A stretch of 11,114 nucleotides of DNA from Promethearchaeota archaeon. Lineage in GTDB: Archaea > Asgardarchaeota > Lokiarchaeia > Sigynarchaeales > SOKP01. The notes beneath the pieces are model-generated. The model was not told the DNA's origin. It was given only the letters and a program-made list of their open reading frames with translations, and searched no databases. The stretch covers positions 1-11,114 of the forward strand of contig WJIN01000053.1 of assembly GCA_014730295.1 (NCBI GenBank), written 5' to 3'. Positions 1-7,229 of this stretch are shown here, in pieces. How positions within the stretch are numbered: position 1 is the stretch's first letter; every line of letters begins with the position of its first letter. The position numbers and the translations under genes were made by a program.

Positions 1-45
1 TGTGTAGTAAGAAGTAAGTTAGTACTACCTAATACCGATTCACGA
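1..45 (+). rRNA. possible 3' end of a 23S rRNA gene (weak)
   Basis: The first ~75 bases are richer in GC than the AT-rich spacer after them, as expected at the end of an RNA gene. Positions 21-35 (AGTACTACCTAATACCG) resemble the conserved 23S 3'-terminal stretch, which in E. coli reads GGTACTAATGAACCG. A tract at 54-73 (AGGT, CAGAGA, CAC) can pair with ACCT, TCTCTG and GTG at 9784-9800, just upstream of the 23S gene at the other end of the window, the geometry expected of a 23S processing stem. The alignment needs a gap of about two bases and the pairing is interrupted, so this is a tentative call. A 5S 3' end was considered and fits less well. Confidence 0.3.
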
Positions 46-276
46 ACGTGTTGAGGTCCACAGAGACGTGCACTCTTAAAAATGCATCAACATTCTATTT
101 ATTTGTTCTATAATTGATTGAATGTAGGTTCTTTCATTCATCTTTCCCCGATAAGAATGGTTTCGAAACATTTCTAAATTTTTCTTTTCTTAACTCAATT
201 TGGTGTATCTTATCTCTAATAATGGGGGAGATTTTTCAATAAGGCATCTAAATAGGTAGGGATAAATAAAGAAAAA
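46..276. other. AT-rich spacer with no recognisable gene
   Basis: This holds no convincing open reading frame. It contains a 10-bp perfect palindrome, GTTTCGAAAC, at 160-169 of unknown meaning. Its right end is the downstream side of the minus-strand tRNA gene. Confidence 0.5.
261..276 (-). terminator. T-rich terminator of the initiator tRNA gene
   Basis: Read on the minus strand, the encoded CCA end is followed at once by five T residues and then a further T-rich run (TTTTTCTTTATTT). T tracts of this kind terminate archaeal RNA polymerase without needing a hairpin. Confidence 0.55.
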
Positions 277-383
277 TGGTAGCGGGGGTTCGATTTGAAC
301 GAACGGTCTCAGGGTTATGAGCCCTGCGGCGTATTTAATAAGCGTAAACCGCTTGATTATAAACCAGGCTAGCCCACCCCGCT
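277..383 (-). tRNA. initiator tRNA-Met (CAT) with a D-loop intron
   Basis: Read on the minus strand, the acceptor arm AGCGGGG (383-377) pairs with CCCCGCT (287-281), followed by discriminator A280 and a genome-encoded CCA (279-277). The anticodon stem CAGGG/CCCTG (326-322/314-310) encloses loop CTCATAA with anticodon CAT at 319-317. The T arm is GTTCG/CGAAC with loop TTCAAAT. The A1-T72 pair and three consecutive G-C pairs at the base of the anticodon stem mark it as the initiator rather than the elongator. The gene is 107 nt including CCA, about 30 nt too long. All the excess lies between the D-stem halves GGC (374-372) and GCC (330-328), and contains a hairpin AAGCG/CGCTT. The anticodon loop, the usual intron site, is uninterrupted. 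Intron borders cannot be fixed by eye because no strict bulge-helix-bulge fold was found. Confidence 0.88.
333..363 (-). other. putative tRNA intron in the D-loop (approximate borders)
   Basis: Initiator D arms in archaea carry about 14 nt between the first three D-stem pairs, whereas 41 nt lie there in this gene. The surplus centres on a 5-bp hairpin AAGCG/CGCTT with loop GTTTA, flanked by AT-rich arms that can partly pair. Archaeal splicing endonuclease removes such non-canonical introns. The exact cut sites are inferred only roughly. Confidence 0.6.
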
Positions 384-410
384 ACGGTTGTGGAGTTAGT
401 TCGGATATGC

Positions 411-430
411 TTAGAAATATTTGATAAATT
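411..430 (-). promoter_or_regulatory. candidate TATA region for the initiator tRNA
   Basis: On the minus strand an AT-rich box, AAATTTATCAAATATTTC, ends about 30 bases before the tRNA 5' end. This would give a short pre-tRNA leader removed by RNase P. It is inferred from spacing and composition only. Confidence 0.3.
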
Positions 431-506
431 TAATTTTGATTTACTTGTACGAAAAATGAATTAAACATTTCTTATATTTTTAATGATCCTCAATTTAAAA
501 TCTGCT

Positions 507-526
507 ATTGTTTTATTAAAAACAAT
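507..526. repeat. 8-bp inverted repeat between divergent genes
   Basis: ATTGTTTT and AAAACAAT flank the 4-base loop ATTA as a perfect inverted repeat. It lies between the divergently transcribed tRNA and the site-2 protease gene, about 30 bases upstream of the protease's TATA-like box. It could be a regulator binding site. In such AT-rich DNA it could also be chance. Confidence 0.35.
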
Positions 527-555
527 AAATTTAATTTCAATTTAATATTTGAGAG

Positions 556-563
556 TTTAAATA
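556..563 (+). promoter_or_regulatory. TATA box implying leaderless transcription of the protease gene
   Basis: TTTAAATA is centred about 25 bases before the ATG at 584. This is the normal archaeal TATA-to-start-site distance, so the transcript would begin at or next to the start codon. No Shine-Dalgarno sequence lies before the ATG, consistent with a leaderless mRNA. Confidence 0.5.
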
Positions 564-583
564 GTCCGTTATAGATATTTCAC

Positions 584-2359
584 ATGACTCTTGATTTCTT
601 AATTGATTTTTTATTAAACCCATGGACAATCGTATCCTTAATTTTTTGGGGGATAGTTGGTCTCTTTGTCCTCGCACTCCGAAATAGAAAACACGCCTAT
701 AACGTATTTTTTCCTTTTTTAGCAATGTTTAAGACAAAAAGATTGAATAAATTTATTAATAAATTAGGCAAAAAAGCCCCTCGATTTTGGAAAGTTTTTT
801 GGACTATTGGTATATTTATCTCATTTAGCTTTACAATATTCGCATTCTGGTTTTTTTTTAGTAATTTTATTAGTTTAATAATCAGCCCCTCAATCACTAA
901 TGTAATAACTCCTCTTATTCCTGGGGTTACGGTGGATCTTCCGATCTTTGCCTATTTATTACTCCCACTTTTATTTATTGTAACGACTCATGAATTAGCG
1001 CATGGTGTCTCGGCAACTGCGGATGACGTCAATATAGAATCAACTGGTGTGTTGGGTGCGGGATTATTCTTTTTAATTGGATTTGGAGCCTTCGTAGAAG
1101 TAGACGAGAAGCAATTAAACTCTAAAAAATATTCACGAGGTACACGTTTACGAATCAGTGCCGCAGGTACTTACGTGAATGCAATTACTGCTGGGATTGG
1201 ATTTTTGCTAATTCTTGCCGCGCCATTGATGATTTCCCCGTTCTATTCACAAGTCCCTCAGATTCGAGAGGTTTTAACGATTCAAGAGGGCGGATATAAC
1301 TATGGGAATATATCTATAAATGATCAAATTCTTGCTATCAAGCATGCATCAGACTCTGATACCAGCTATGTTTCCTTAGACGCGTATCAGGGAATAGATT
1401 TAACAAATATTCTTGAAAACAAAACAGAAGGGATAAGTGTATCCGTAGGAGATAAACTCACATTCAAAGTCTTCAATCCGAGTGTTGGGATCCTAGAAAA
1501 AAACATTACATTAGGTCCCAAAATTCCCTTAAAGTACGAAATCTACGACACATACATAATTCTTACCTACAATTATACAAGCGCCCAAGAAATAAATATC
1601 AATATTACAAAAATCAATGGAGTGCCCATAAATTATTCAAATGGAATAACTTTTTGGAGCTTTCGGACCAATTTCACCTTAAATGAAATTAATTTGACCT
1701 CAGAAGGAGATGGAGATTTCATCTATCCCGTCAAAAATGGGGATCCGTATGTGGGAATAACAAGTGCATCTTCATTCATGTATAAGAACGCAATTGGCCA
1801 ATTTTTCTCGAATTTTTGGCCTTATTTCGTAAGCCAAGAACTCTTTTGGTTGTTTGCCATTGCATTTAGTCTCACTTTATTTAATATGCTTCCTCTTCCT
1901 GTATTTGACGGGGATCGAATCGTGAAAGAATTCATTGACTGGGGTGTGGGCGAGAATTACGAGAAGAAAAAGACAAAGAAGGATAAGTTCAGGTTTGATC
2001 CAGATGATAATAAATTAGAACTGTCAGAATATCGCGTAGAGGAAATCAATTCAATACAATTTATAGAGGAAAATGGCACTGAGCGGAATGAAATGTTATT
2101 AGGAAAAGAAAATTTCGATCTTGTTGACGAGATTGGGGATGGATATACATCAACGATTACTTTGAAACTCCCAGAGGATTCAAAAATCAATAAAGGGACA
2201 GTCATAGAAGTATCCTATACATATTTGCATGATACTAAACGCAAATTAAAAAGAATAATACTTAATGCTATAAGAGCCATTACCTTATTTGTTGTTGCTG
2301 GAAACTTCATTCTTTCCTTTGTTAAATTCGGATTTAATCTCTTTTGGCTTCCAGGATAA
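584..2359 (+). CDS. site-2 protease family intramembrane metalloprotease (M50)
   Basis: A multi-pass membrane zinc protease of the S2P/M50 family, which cuts substrates inside or next to the membrane. The zinc-binding HELAH motif is at residues 136-140 within a hydrophobic segment. The second catalytic motif, N434-MLPLPVFDG-443, supplies the third zinc ligand, D442. Hydrophobic segments lie near residues 9-31, 72-103, 121-137, 155-172, 195-217, 414-440 and 560-588. Residues ~222-400 form a soluble, Asn-rich region in the place where many S2Ps carry a PDZ-like domain. A charged, beta-rich stretch of ~105 residues (450-555) separates the DG motif from the last membrane segment, which is unusual; at 591 residues the protein is longer than typical archaeal S2Ps. 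Substrates are unknown. The tRNA thiolation gene follows after 6 bp, so the two are probably co-transcribed. Confidence 0.9.
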   Translation: MTLDFLIDFLLNPWTIVSLIFWGIVGLFVLALRNRKHAYNVFFPFLAMFKTKRLNKFINKLGKKAPRFWKVFWTIGIFISFSFTIFAFWFFFSNFISLIISPSITNVITPLIPGVTVDLPIFAYLLLPLLFIVTTHELAHGVSATADDVNIESTGVLGAGLFFLIGFGAFVEVDEKQLNSKKYSRGTRLRISAAGTYVNAITAGIGFLLILAAPLMISPFYSQVPQIREVLTIQEGGYNYGNISINDQILAIKHASDSDTSYVSLDAYQGIDLTNILENKTEGISVSVGDKLTFKVFNPSVGILEKNITLGPKIPLKYEIYDTYIILTYNYTSAQEININITKINGVPINYSNGITFWSFRTNFTLNEINLTSEGDGDFIYPVKNGDPYVGITSASSFMYKNAIGQFFSNFWPYFVSQELFWLFAIAFSLTLFNMLPLPVFDGDRIVKEFIDWGVGENYEKKKTKKDKFRFDPDDNKLELSEYRVEEINSIQFIEENGTERNEMLLGKENFDLVDEIGDGYTSTITLKLPEDSKINKGTVIEVSYTYLHDTKRKLKRIILNAIRAITLFVVAGNFILSFVKFGFNLFWLPG

Positions 2360-2365
2360 TAATAA

Positions 2366-3349
2366 ATGAATGAACACGCCGAAGATCTCGATATGTTTGA
2401 AGTTGGAAAATGCGATCAATGCGGAAAAAATACTTCTGTATATTATAGGCCGCACGCGGGGCAATCTTTCTGCTCAAGGTGCCTAACTAAAAGTATCGAA
2501 CGTATCATTAATAAGACCGTCTCGAAATATAATATGCTCTCTCCGGATGATAAGATTATTGTTGGACTCTCTGGGGGAAAAGATTCTATTATTCTGCTGT
2601 ATAATCTAATAAAGATACAAAAAAAAGTTCATAATGCCAAACCCCTCATCGCACTTTCTATTGATGAGGGTATAAAAGGATACAGAACTCAGAGCTTAAA
2701 ATCAGCACGCAAATTCTGCCAAAAGTTTGGTATTAGACACGAAATCTATTCATTTAAGCAAAAAGTTGGGAGAACGCTTGATGAAATATTAAAACTCAAA
2801 AAAGGCGAGCCTGATTTCAGATATCCGTGCAATTATTGCGCTCTTATCCGACGTAGATTATTAAATGATATTGCTCTCGAACTAGGAGGAACTGTCCTAG
2901 CATTGGGTCATAACCTAACTGATATCGCAGAAACATTTCTCATGAATATCTTATTTAAAAGATTTCCTTTAATTGCACAACAATCGCCACAAAAAGAACC
3001 AGTAAAAGAAAATACATACTATCTAAAAAAAATACATCCGTTAATGAAACTTCCCGAGGAGGAAATCTCAATTTATGCAAAGTTAATGGAATTGGATTAT
3101 TATCATGCTAAATGTCCCTATAGAACACAATTTCCCATATTAAGAAAAAAAGTGTTAAACTTTATCCTAAATTTAAAAGAAACCAGTCCAGAAATAGAAT
3201 TCAATCTATTTAATGGATTTCTTGAGCTTTCTGAGATTTTAAGAAAAGAATATGAAGATACCAATCTAAATTTTTGCTCTCTTTGTGGATATCCCACATC
3301 GAATTATGATTTATGTAGTTATTGTCAATTAATACAAGAAATAAAGTAA
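2366..3349 (+). CDS. ttuA: tRNA 2-thiolation enzyme, TtuA/NcsA/Ctu1 family
   Basis: An adenylating sulfur transferase expected to place 2-thio groups on tRNA uridines (in archaea probably wobble U34) using sulfur from a ubiquitin-like carrier. The N-terminal zinc finger uses C16, C19, C36 and C39. The PP-loop SGGKDS at residues 69-74 binds ATP. C155 and C158 (CNYC) with C250 match the three cysteines that hold the Fe-S cluster in TtuA, and GHN at 181-183 is the family's second nucleotide-site motif. A C-terminal zinc finger uses C304, C307, C317 and C320. Its 327 residues are normal for the family. The start lies 6 bp after the protease stop, and AGGA at 2353-2356 could serve as a weak ribosome site. 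It converges with get3, with 7 bp between the stops. TtuA versus NcsA naming is a matter of lineage. Confidence 0.92.
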   Translation: MNEHAEDLDMFEVGKCDQCGKNTSVYYRPHAGQSFCSRCLTKSIERIINKTVSKYNMLSPDDKIIVGLSGGKDSIILLYNLIKIQKKVHNAKPLIALSIDEGIKGYRTQSLKSARKFCQKFGIRHEIYSFKQKVGRTLDEILKLKKGEPDFRYPCNYCALIRRRLLNDIALELGGTVLALGHNLTDIAETFLMNILFKRFPLIAQQSPQKEPVKENTYYLKKIHPLMKLPEEEISIYAKLMELDYYHAKCPYRTQFPILRKKVLNFILNLKETSPEIEFNLFNGFLELSEILRKEYEDTNLNFCSLCGYPTSNYDLCSYCQLIQEIK

Positions 3350-3356
3350 AAATATA

Positions 3357-4337
3357 CTAGTTTATTAATTCTTCCGCCATTTTTTTTAGCATTGAATATC
3401 CTCTGATTTCTTCTTTAAAGAGAGGAACCTCGATTATGTTTTTATTCATATTTTCTCCAAATATCTTCCTTACTCTTTCTAAATGCTTCTGCTGCATGCT
3501 TCTCCTGCTTTGACAAAAATCACATAGCTCTTGAGTATCGGGAAATAATTGATTTACAATTATATTCGAGGAGGGAATTTGATATTTAAGTAGTTGATTA
3601 TTTAAACGACCCGTTTCTGCAATCGCCATTTCTTCGGGGATCATTACAATAACAAAAGAATTTACATTGGGATTGGTCAAATCTTCCCGAGCTCTCTTAA
3701 TGGACTCATTCAACTTTTCCAAAAGTTCAAGGGAATTATCATCTTCTTTTTCTTCCCGGGTAAAGAAGGTTTTTATCGATCCAAAAATCTTTCCCACTTT
3801 AAGTCGCAATTTGAGTAATTTCCCAATCCATCCAGATAAAGTTTCAGGAAGTCCTAAAAACCTTAATGTATGACCCGTTGGTGCGGTATCAAAAATTATT
3901 AATTCGTACTCATGATCTGTTTCTATAAACTCTAAGACCTTGGCAAATGCTAAGGCTTCATCAATGCCGGGAGGGTTCATGGAAGAAAGCTCTTGTAGGT
4001 CTCCGAACATCCCCATATCCCCCATTGCAGGTAAGCCCATCTCTTCTATTGGATTAATATTGGTCATTCCCTCAAATTCAGACATATTCGCTTTCGGATT
4101 AATTTCTAAAGCGGTCAAATTTTCCACCCCCTCTATGGGTGTAGGTTCTCCTGGGGCCAACTCTATACCTAAACTATCTCCAAGTGAATGTGCGGGATCT
4201 GTACTGATTATAAGTGTTTTCCTACCTTGCTCCGCCGCCCATATCGCAGAGCTAGTTGCGCAACTCGTCTTGCCGACACCTCCTTTCCCCCCAAACATGA
4301 CCATTTTCCGGTTTAAAAGAATCTCTCTTAGTTCCAT
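3357..4337 (-). CDS. get3: Get3/TRC40/ArsA-family ATPase for tail-anchored protein targeting
   Basis: A cytosolic dimeric ATPase that captures C-terminal membrane anchors after release from the ribosome. The deviant Walker A GGKGGVGKT is at residues 16-24, switch I STDPAHSLGD at 45-54, the family signature PPGIDEA at 122-128 and switch II DTAPTGHTLRF at 150-160. The CDFC motif at 272-275 matches the zinc-binding CxxC of the Get3 dimer interface and favours Get3 over arsenite-pump ArsA. Only one ATPase domain is present, and no ars genes are near. The methionine-rich, Gly/Pro-rich stretch at ~100-120 (GLPAMGDMGMFGD) falls in the helical substrate-binding region. It lies 90 bp downstream of aRF1 on the same strand. 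An A/T-rich box centred near 4362, ~25 bases upstream of the ATG, suggests its own leaderless promoter. Confidence 0.92.
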   Translation of the reverse strand: MELREILLNRKMVMFGGKGGVGKTSCATSSAIWAAEQGRKTLIISTDPAHSLGDSLGIELAPGEPTPIEGVENLTALEINPKANMSEFEGMTNINPIEEMGLPAMGDMGMFGDLQELSSMNPPGIDEALAFAKVLEFIETDHEYELIIFDTAPTGHTLRFLGLPETLSGWIGKLLKLRLKVGKIFGSIKTFFTREEKEDDNSLELLEKLNESIKRAREDLTNPNVNSFVIVMIPEEMAIAETGRLNNQLLKYQIPSSNIIVNQLFPDTQELCDFCQSRRSMQQKHLERVRKIFGENMNKNIIEVPLFKEEIRGYSMLKKMAEELIN

Positions 4338-4355
4338 AATTAAATTGATTTTGTG

Positions 4356-4367
4356 ATATTTTATTTT
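4356..4367 (-). promoter_or_regulatory. candidate TATA box for get3
   Basis: On the minus strand AAAATAAAATAT is centred about 25 bases before the get3 ATG, fitting leaderless initiation. Other TATA-like sequences (TTTAATAAA and TTTATAAG) lie further upstream, so the exact box is uncertain. Confidence 0.35.
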
Positions 4368-4427
4368 ACTTTATTAAATAGTCTTATAAACTTATGATAT
4401 TTAGTATATTGTGTACTTTTTCGATCT

Positions 4428-5702
4428 CTAATAGGAGAATTTATAGCGTAATAAAGCGACGACGCCCCCAAAAGTGCTATATAATGTTTCGCCTTCTTCT
4501 GTTTCTTTAGAGATGATTTCTATATCGGCACCGGTGCTTTCTGCCATCTCTCCGAATGCTTCTACTAATGATTTATGCTCAACTAACCCAAAGGTATTGG
4601 AGCTACACTTCGGACAGACTTCATCTTGAATTATTGTTTCTGTATCTTCAAATTCTTTCTCTTTAATAATTCGATGTTCGGTGTATCCACAATTCGAGCA
4701 CTCCAATTTTGCCCGATATCTATCCAACTCTTCAGAGATAATCAGCATATCAACAGCACCATAATTTAATCCTTTTTCCACTTCTTTAATACCATAGGTG
4801 GCTAACCCAGAATCGCTAGTAATTTCGCTCATAAATTTTTGCATAACCTTTTTTTCATGAATATATTTAATATCTTCAATATTATCTTTTACGCGCTCTA
4901 ATAATGCTCGGATCCCTTCTGAACCACCATACCCTAAATCCACAACGTCCATAATCTTTTCTTGCAATCGATAATCCAGACTTTCATCTCTTACGAACTT
5001 CTCTTTGGAGGGTCCGGGGCCACCTATGAATATACCCCGAAGCTCTTCCATATCTAAGAAGATTTTATTAATTTCATCAGAAATTCTTCGATAAAAACGC
5101 TTCTCTCCTTCCTCAATTAATCGTTCAAATCTTCTTTGAGATTGTCCACCTGCGCGATGTTTGCTATGTATTCCAGATGTGAATTCTCGTACTACCTCTA
5201 CTCTATTTCCCTTAACATATCCTACTGCCGATTCTTGACGTCCAATTACAATTAAACCATAGGTTGCTTTTTCTTGGAGCATATCTTCCAGAGGCCATAA
5301 CAAGAATTTACTATCACAATGATAGCGAAATGTATTAACTACATTCGGAGGTTCTACGATATAAAGTTCGTTTTTTTCCGTTCCTGGAGTATCATTTTGA
5401 GGTATTGCCCCCGAGAACATAATCATTCCATTTTTAGGAATTTCTTTGAATGTCCGTAATTGTCCAAGTAAGCTGGAGATGCTATCAAGTACATTTTTTC
5501 TGGTTAATTTGGATTTGATATTCTGACTTTCACTTACTTCATTTTTTAAATAATTGGTAACATCAGACAACTTCTTATCAGGTGGAATATATAAACTGAC
5601 CAATTCTGTGTGAAATCCCTTTTTATCTTTAAGCTCTTCTATAAGTTTTTTCGTCCTGTATCTCTTAAGATCCACACCTTTTTCTTCACTTTGTTGGCTC
5701 AT
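4428..5702 (-). CDS. prf1: peptide chain release factor aRF1
   Basis: The single archaeal class-I release factor, which reads all three stop codons and triggers peptide release with aEF1A-GTP. The stop-codon recognition motif NIKS is at residues 61-64 and the YxCxxxF motif at 127-133. The catalytic GGQ is at 185-187 within the conserved HRAGGQSQRRFERL. The C-terminal domain carries a zinc ribbon (C335, C338, C363, C366), which binds the partner GTPase side. Its 424 residues are the usual length. The start follows an AT-rich divergent promoter region shared with the 4-phosphopantoate--beta-alanine ligase gene. Stop codon TAG. get3 follows on the same strand. Confidence 0.97.
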   Translation of the reverse strand: MSQQSEEKGVDLKRYRTKKLIEELKDKKGFHTELVSLYIPPDKKLSDVTNYLKNEVSESQNIKSKLTRKNVLDSISSLLGQLRTFKEIPKNGMIMFSGAIPQNDTPGTEKNELYIVEPPNVVNTFRYHCDSKFLLWPLEDMLQEKATYGLIVIGRQESAVGYVKGNRVEVVREFTSGIHSKHRAGGQSQRRFERLIEEGEKRFYRRISDEINKIFLDMEELRGIFIGGPGPSKEKFVRDESLDYRLQEKIMDVVDLGYGGSEGIRALLERVKDNIEDIKYIHEKKVMQKFMSEITSDSGLATYGIKEVEKGLNYGAVDMLIISEELDRYRAKLECSNCGYTEHRIIKEKEFEDTETIIQDEVCPKCSSNTFGLVEHKSLVEAFGEMAESTGADIEIISKETEEGETLYSTFGGVVALLRYKFSY

Positions 5703-5795
5703 CTTAATCTACAAATTTTATAATTATCCAAAAATTAATAGTTTTTCGTATATATCTCATAAATATAGTAGAAAAATTGTATAAATTGGCTATTA
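5703..5795. promoter_or_regulatory. divergent promoter region between aRF1 and the ligase gene
   Basis: These 93 bp separate two divergent start codons. Minus-strand TATA-like boxes (TATTAATT near 5734-5741 and TTATAAAA near 5716-5723) would serve aRF1. Plus-strand TAAATATA (5760-5767), ~32 bases before the ATG at 5796, would serve the ligase gene with a leader of only a few bases. No operator-like repeat was evident. Confidence 0.4.
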
Positions 5796-6599
5796 ATGAC
5801 TAACCAGAAAGAAAACACACATTTTATTCCCAAGGACCATCCACGATATAAAAGTTTGACATATCGTCATAAAATTATCGAAGGGATGAAAGATTTAATT
5901 GTCGCTGAAGCGGGCCTAATTGCACATGGGAGAGGGGAGGCTTTCGATTATATTATTGGAGAAAGCACAACGGAAAATGCGAAAAAAGCAATCGAAGCAG
6001 CAATCGCCGCATTTTATTTGGCAGACCATCCAGTTATTAGCGTAAATGGAAACGTGGCAGCTCTTATCCCAGAAGAATTAGTAAAATTTTCTCAAGTTAT
6101 TTCCGCACCCTTAGAAATTAATTTGTTTTATAGGAAAGAGGGGCGGATTGAAGCAATCAAAAAGGTTTTGCGAGAGGCGGGAGCACAAAATTTGCTTGGT
6201 GTCAATGAAAGTGAGATGGTTGAGATTGAAGAATTATCGAGTAATAGACGATTAGTAGATCCTAGAGGGATTAAAAAAGCAGATCTCGTGTTTGTACCCC
6301 TAGAGGATGGAGATAGAACAGAAGCTCTCAAGAAAAACGGGAAACAAGTCATCACCGTAGATTTAAATCCCATAAGTAGGACCGCTCTATGGGCCGATAT
6401 TACGATTGTCGATAATATTATTCGCGCTGTACCTCTCATGATTGAGACTGCCCAAAAATTTAAAAATTTCCCCCGAGAAAAATCTAAATCAATAATAGCT
6501 AATTTCGATAATGTTAAAAACATCCAAGCTTCCCTAGATTTGATAATTTCCTATATTGAAGAACAAAAAATAGAGGCATTCAAGGGATTAGATGTTTGA
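5796..6599 (+). CDS. 4-phosphopantoate--beta-alanine ligase (archaeal phosphopantothenate synthetase)
   Basis: Joins 4-phosphopantoate and beta-alanine with ATP to give 4'-phosphopantothenate, the archaeal replacement for bacterial PanC and CoaA. Together with pantoate kinase it forms the archaeal route to coenzyme A. Recognisable family blocks are HPRYKSL at residues 15-21, GRGEAFDYIIGE at 45-56, SVNGNVAAL at 82-90, VPLEDGDRTEAL at 167-178 and DLNPISRTA at 189-197. Its 267 residues are normal for this archaea-only family (COG1701/DUF137). It is a soluble cytosolic protein with no membrane segment. Pantoate kinase is not in the window, but ketopantoate reductase, which acts earlier in the same pathway, lies two genes away on the opposite strand. 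A terminator-like hairpin follows the stop. Confidence 0.94.
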   Translation: MTNQKENTHFIPKDHPRYKSLTYRHKIIEGMKDLIVAEAGLIAHGRGEAFDYIIGESTTENAKKAIEAAIAAFYLADHPVISVNGNVAALIPEELVKFSQVISAPLEINLFYRKEGRIEAIKKVLREAGAQNLLGVNESEMVEIEELSSNRRLVDPRGIKKADLVFVPLEDGDRTEALKKNGKQVITVDLNPISRTALWADITIVDNIIRAVPLMIETAQKFKNFPREKSKSIIANFDNVKNIQASLDLIISYIEEQKIEAFKGLDV

Positions 6600-6604
6600 C
6601 CCTT

Positions 6605-6640
6605 AAGAACATTTCAAAAAAGAATAAATGTTTTTATTTC
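6605..6640 (+). terminator. hairpin plus T tract after the ligase gene
   Basis: AACATTT (6608-6614) and AAATGTT (6626-6632) form a perfect 7-bp stem, extendable to ten pairs with one G-U. The right arm runs into a T-rich stretch, TTTTTATTTC. It lies 6 bases after the stop codon and before the acetyltransferase promoter, a good position for termination. Confidence 0.5.
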
Positions 6641-6642
6641 AT

Positions 6643-6658
6643 TAATATATTATAATTA
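6643..6658 (+). promoter_or_regulatory. candidate TATA region for the acetyltransferase gene
   Basis: TAATATATTATAATTA lies about 30-45 bases before the ATG at 6689. This would place the transcript start 10-20 bases upstream of the ATG. No clear Shine-Dalgarno site is visible. Confidence 0.35.
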
Positions 6659-6688
6659 CACTAATTACTAAACGATCGCAAACTGACC

Positions 6689-7225
6689 ATGGGAACTGAA
6701 AAAGAATCAAAACCCAACTTTTTTGGCATACACGGCAAAAAAAAGGACTATATCATCAGAAGATGTACTACAGATGATTTGGAGGGGGTTATTGAAGTAA
6801 ATGAAAGAGAACTCCCAGAAGATTATCCCTATTTTTTCTATAAAAGCATTTTGGATAATTATTCCGATTCTTTTTTAATTGCATGCGAACGAGACAATCT
6901 CGAGAAAATAATTGGGTATGTTATGTGGAGGATAGAGCGTACTCCATCGATAAACAGCCTGAAATTAGTTAATAAAGGCCATTTGGTTAGTATCGCGGTT
7001 TCAAAGGGATGGCGACGAAAAGGTATTGCCACCGCACTTCTTAAGAAAAGTATGCCCGAAATCCAGAAACAAGATATCTCTGAATTTGTTTTGGAAGTTC
7101 GTGTCTCGAATTATCCCGCGATTAATCTATATAAACGTTTAGGGTACAAAATCCAGACAATTAAGAAGGCATATTATCGAGATGGCGAAAATGCTTATTA
7201 TATGGTACGAAAAACAAAATCATAA
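6689..7225 (+). CDS. ard1: Ard1/NatA-like N-terminal acetyltransferase (GNAT family)
   Basis: A GNAT enzyme expected to transfer acetyl from acetyl-CoA to the alpha-amino group of protein N termini. The acetyl-CoA pyrophosphate-binding motif RRKGIA is at residues 109-114 (R/QxxGxA). LPEDYPYFFY at 42-51 matches the LPENY-type substrate loop of archaeal Ard1 and eukaryotic Naa10. NYPAINLYKRLGY at 141-153 and the tail YYRDGENAYYM at 162-172 also closely follow the Ard1/Naa10 pattern. This makes it NatA-like rather than generic RimI. The N-terminal ~20 residues are polar and lie before the fold begins at YIIRR. Its 178 residues are typical. It ends 4 bp before the convergent ketopantoate reductase stop. 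Confidence 0.9.
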   Translation: MGTEKESKPNFFGIHGKKKDYIIRRCTTDDLEGVIEVNERELPEDYPYFFYKSILDNYSDSFLIACERDNLEKIIGYVMWRIERTPSINSLKLVNKGHLVSIAVSKGWRRKGIATALLKKSMPEIQKQDISEFVLEVRVSNYPAINLYKRLGYKIQTIKKAYYRDGENAYYMVRKTKS

Positions 7226-7229
7226 ACAA

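Noticed and set aside
1..75. 5S rRNA 3' end at the window start.
   Set aside because: AGTACT occurs in 5S as well, but the following bases do not fit the closing helix region; 23S 3' end fits better, though still weakly.
3667..4356. Plus-strand frames opposite get3 (3667-3873 and 3940-4356).
   Set aside because: They are antisense shadows of a strongly conserved ATPase gene, with no motifs of their own.
6128..6523. Minus-strand 131-codon frame opposite the 4-phosphopantoate--beta-alanine ligase gene.
   Set aside because: It is an antisense shadow; the plus-strand gene has the recognisable family blocks.
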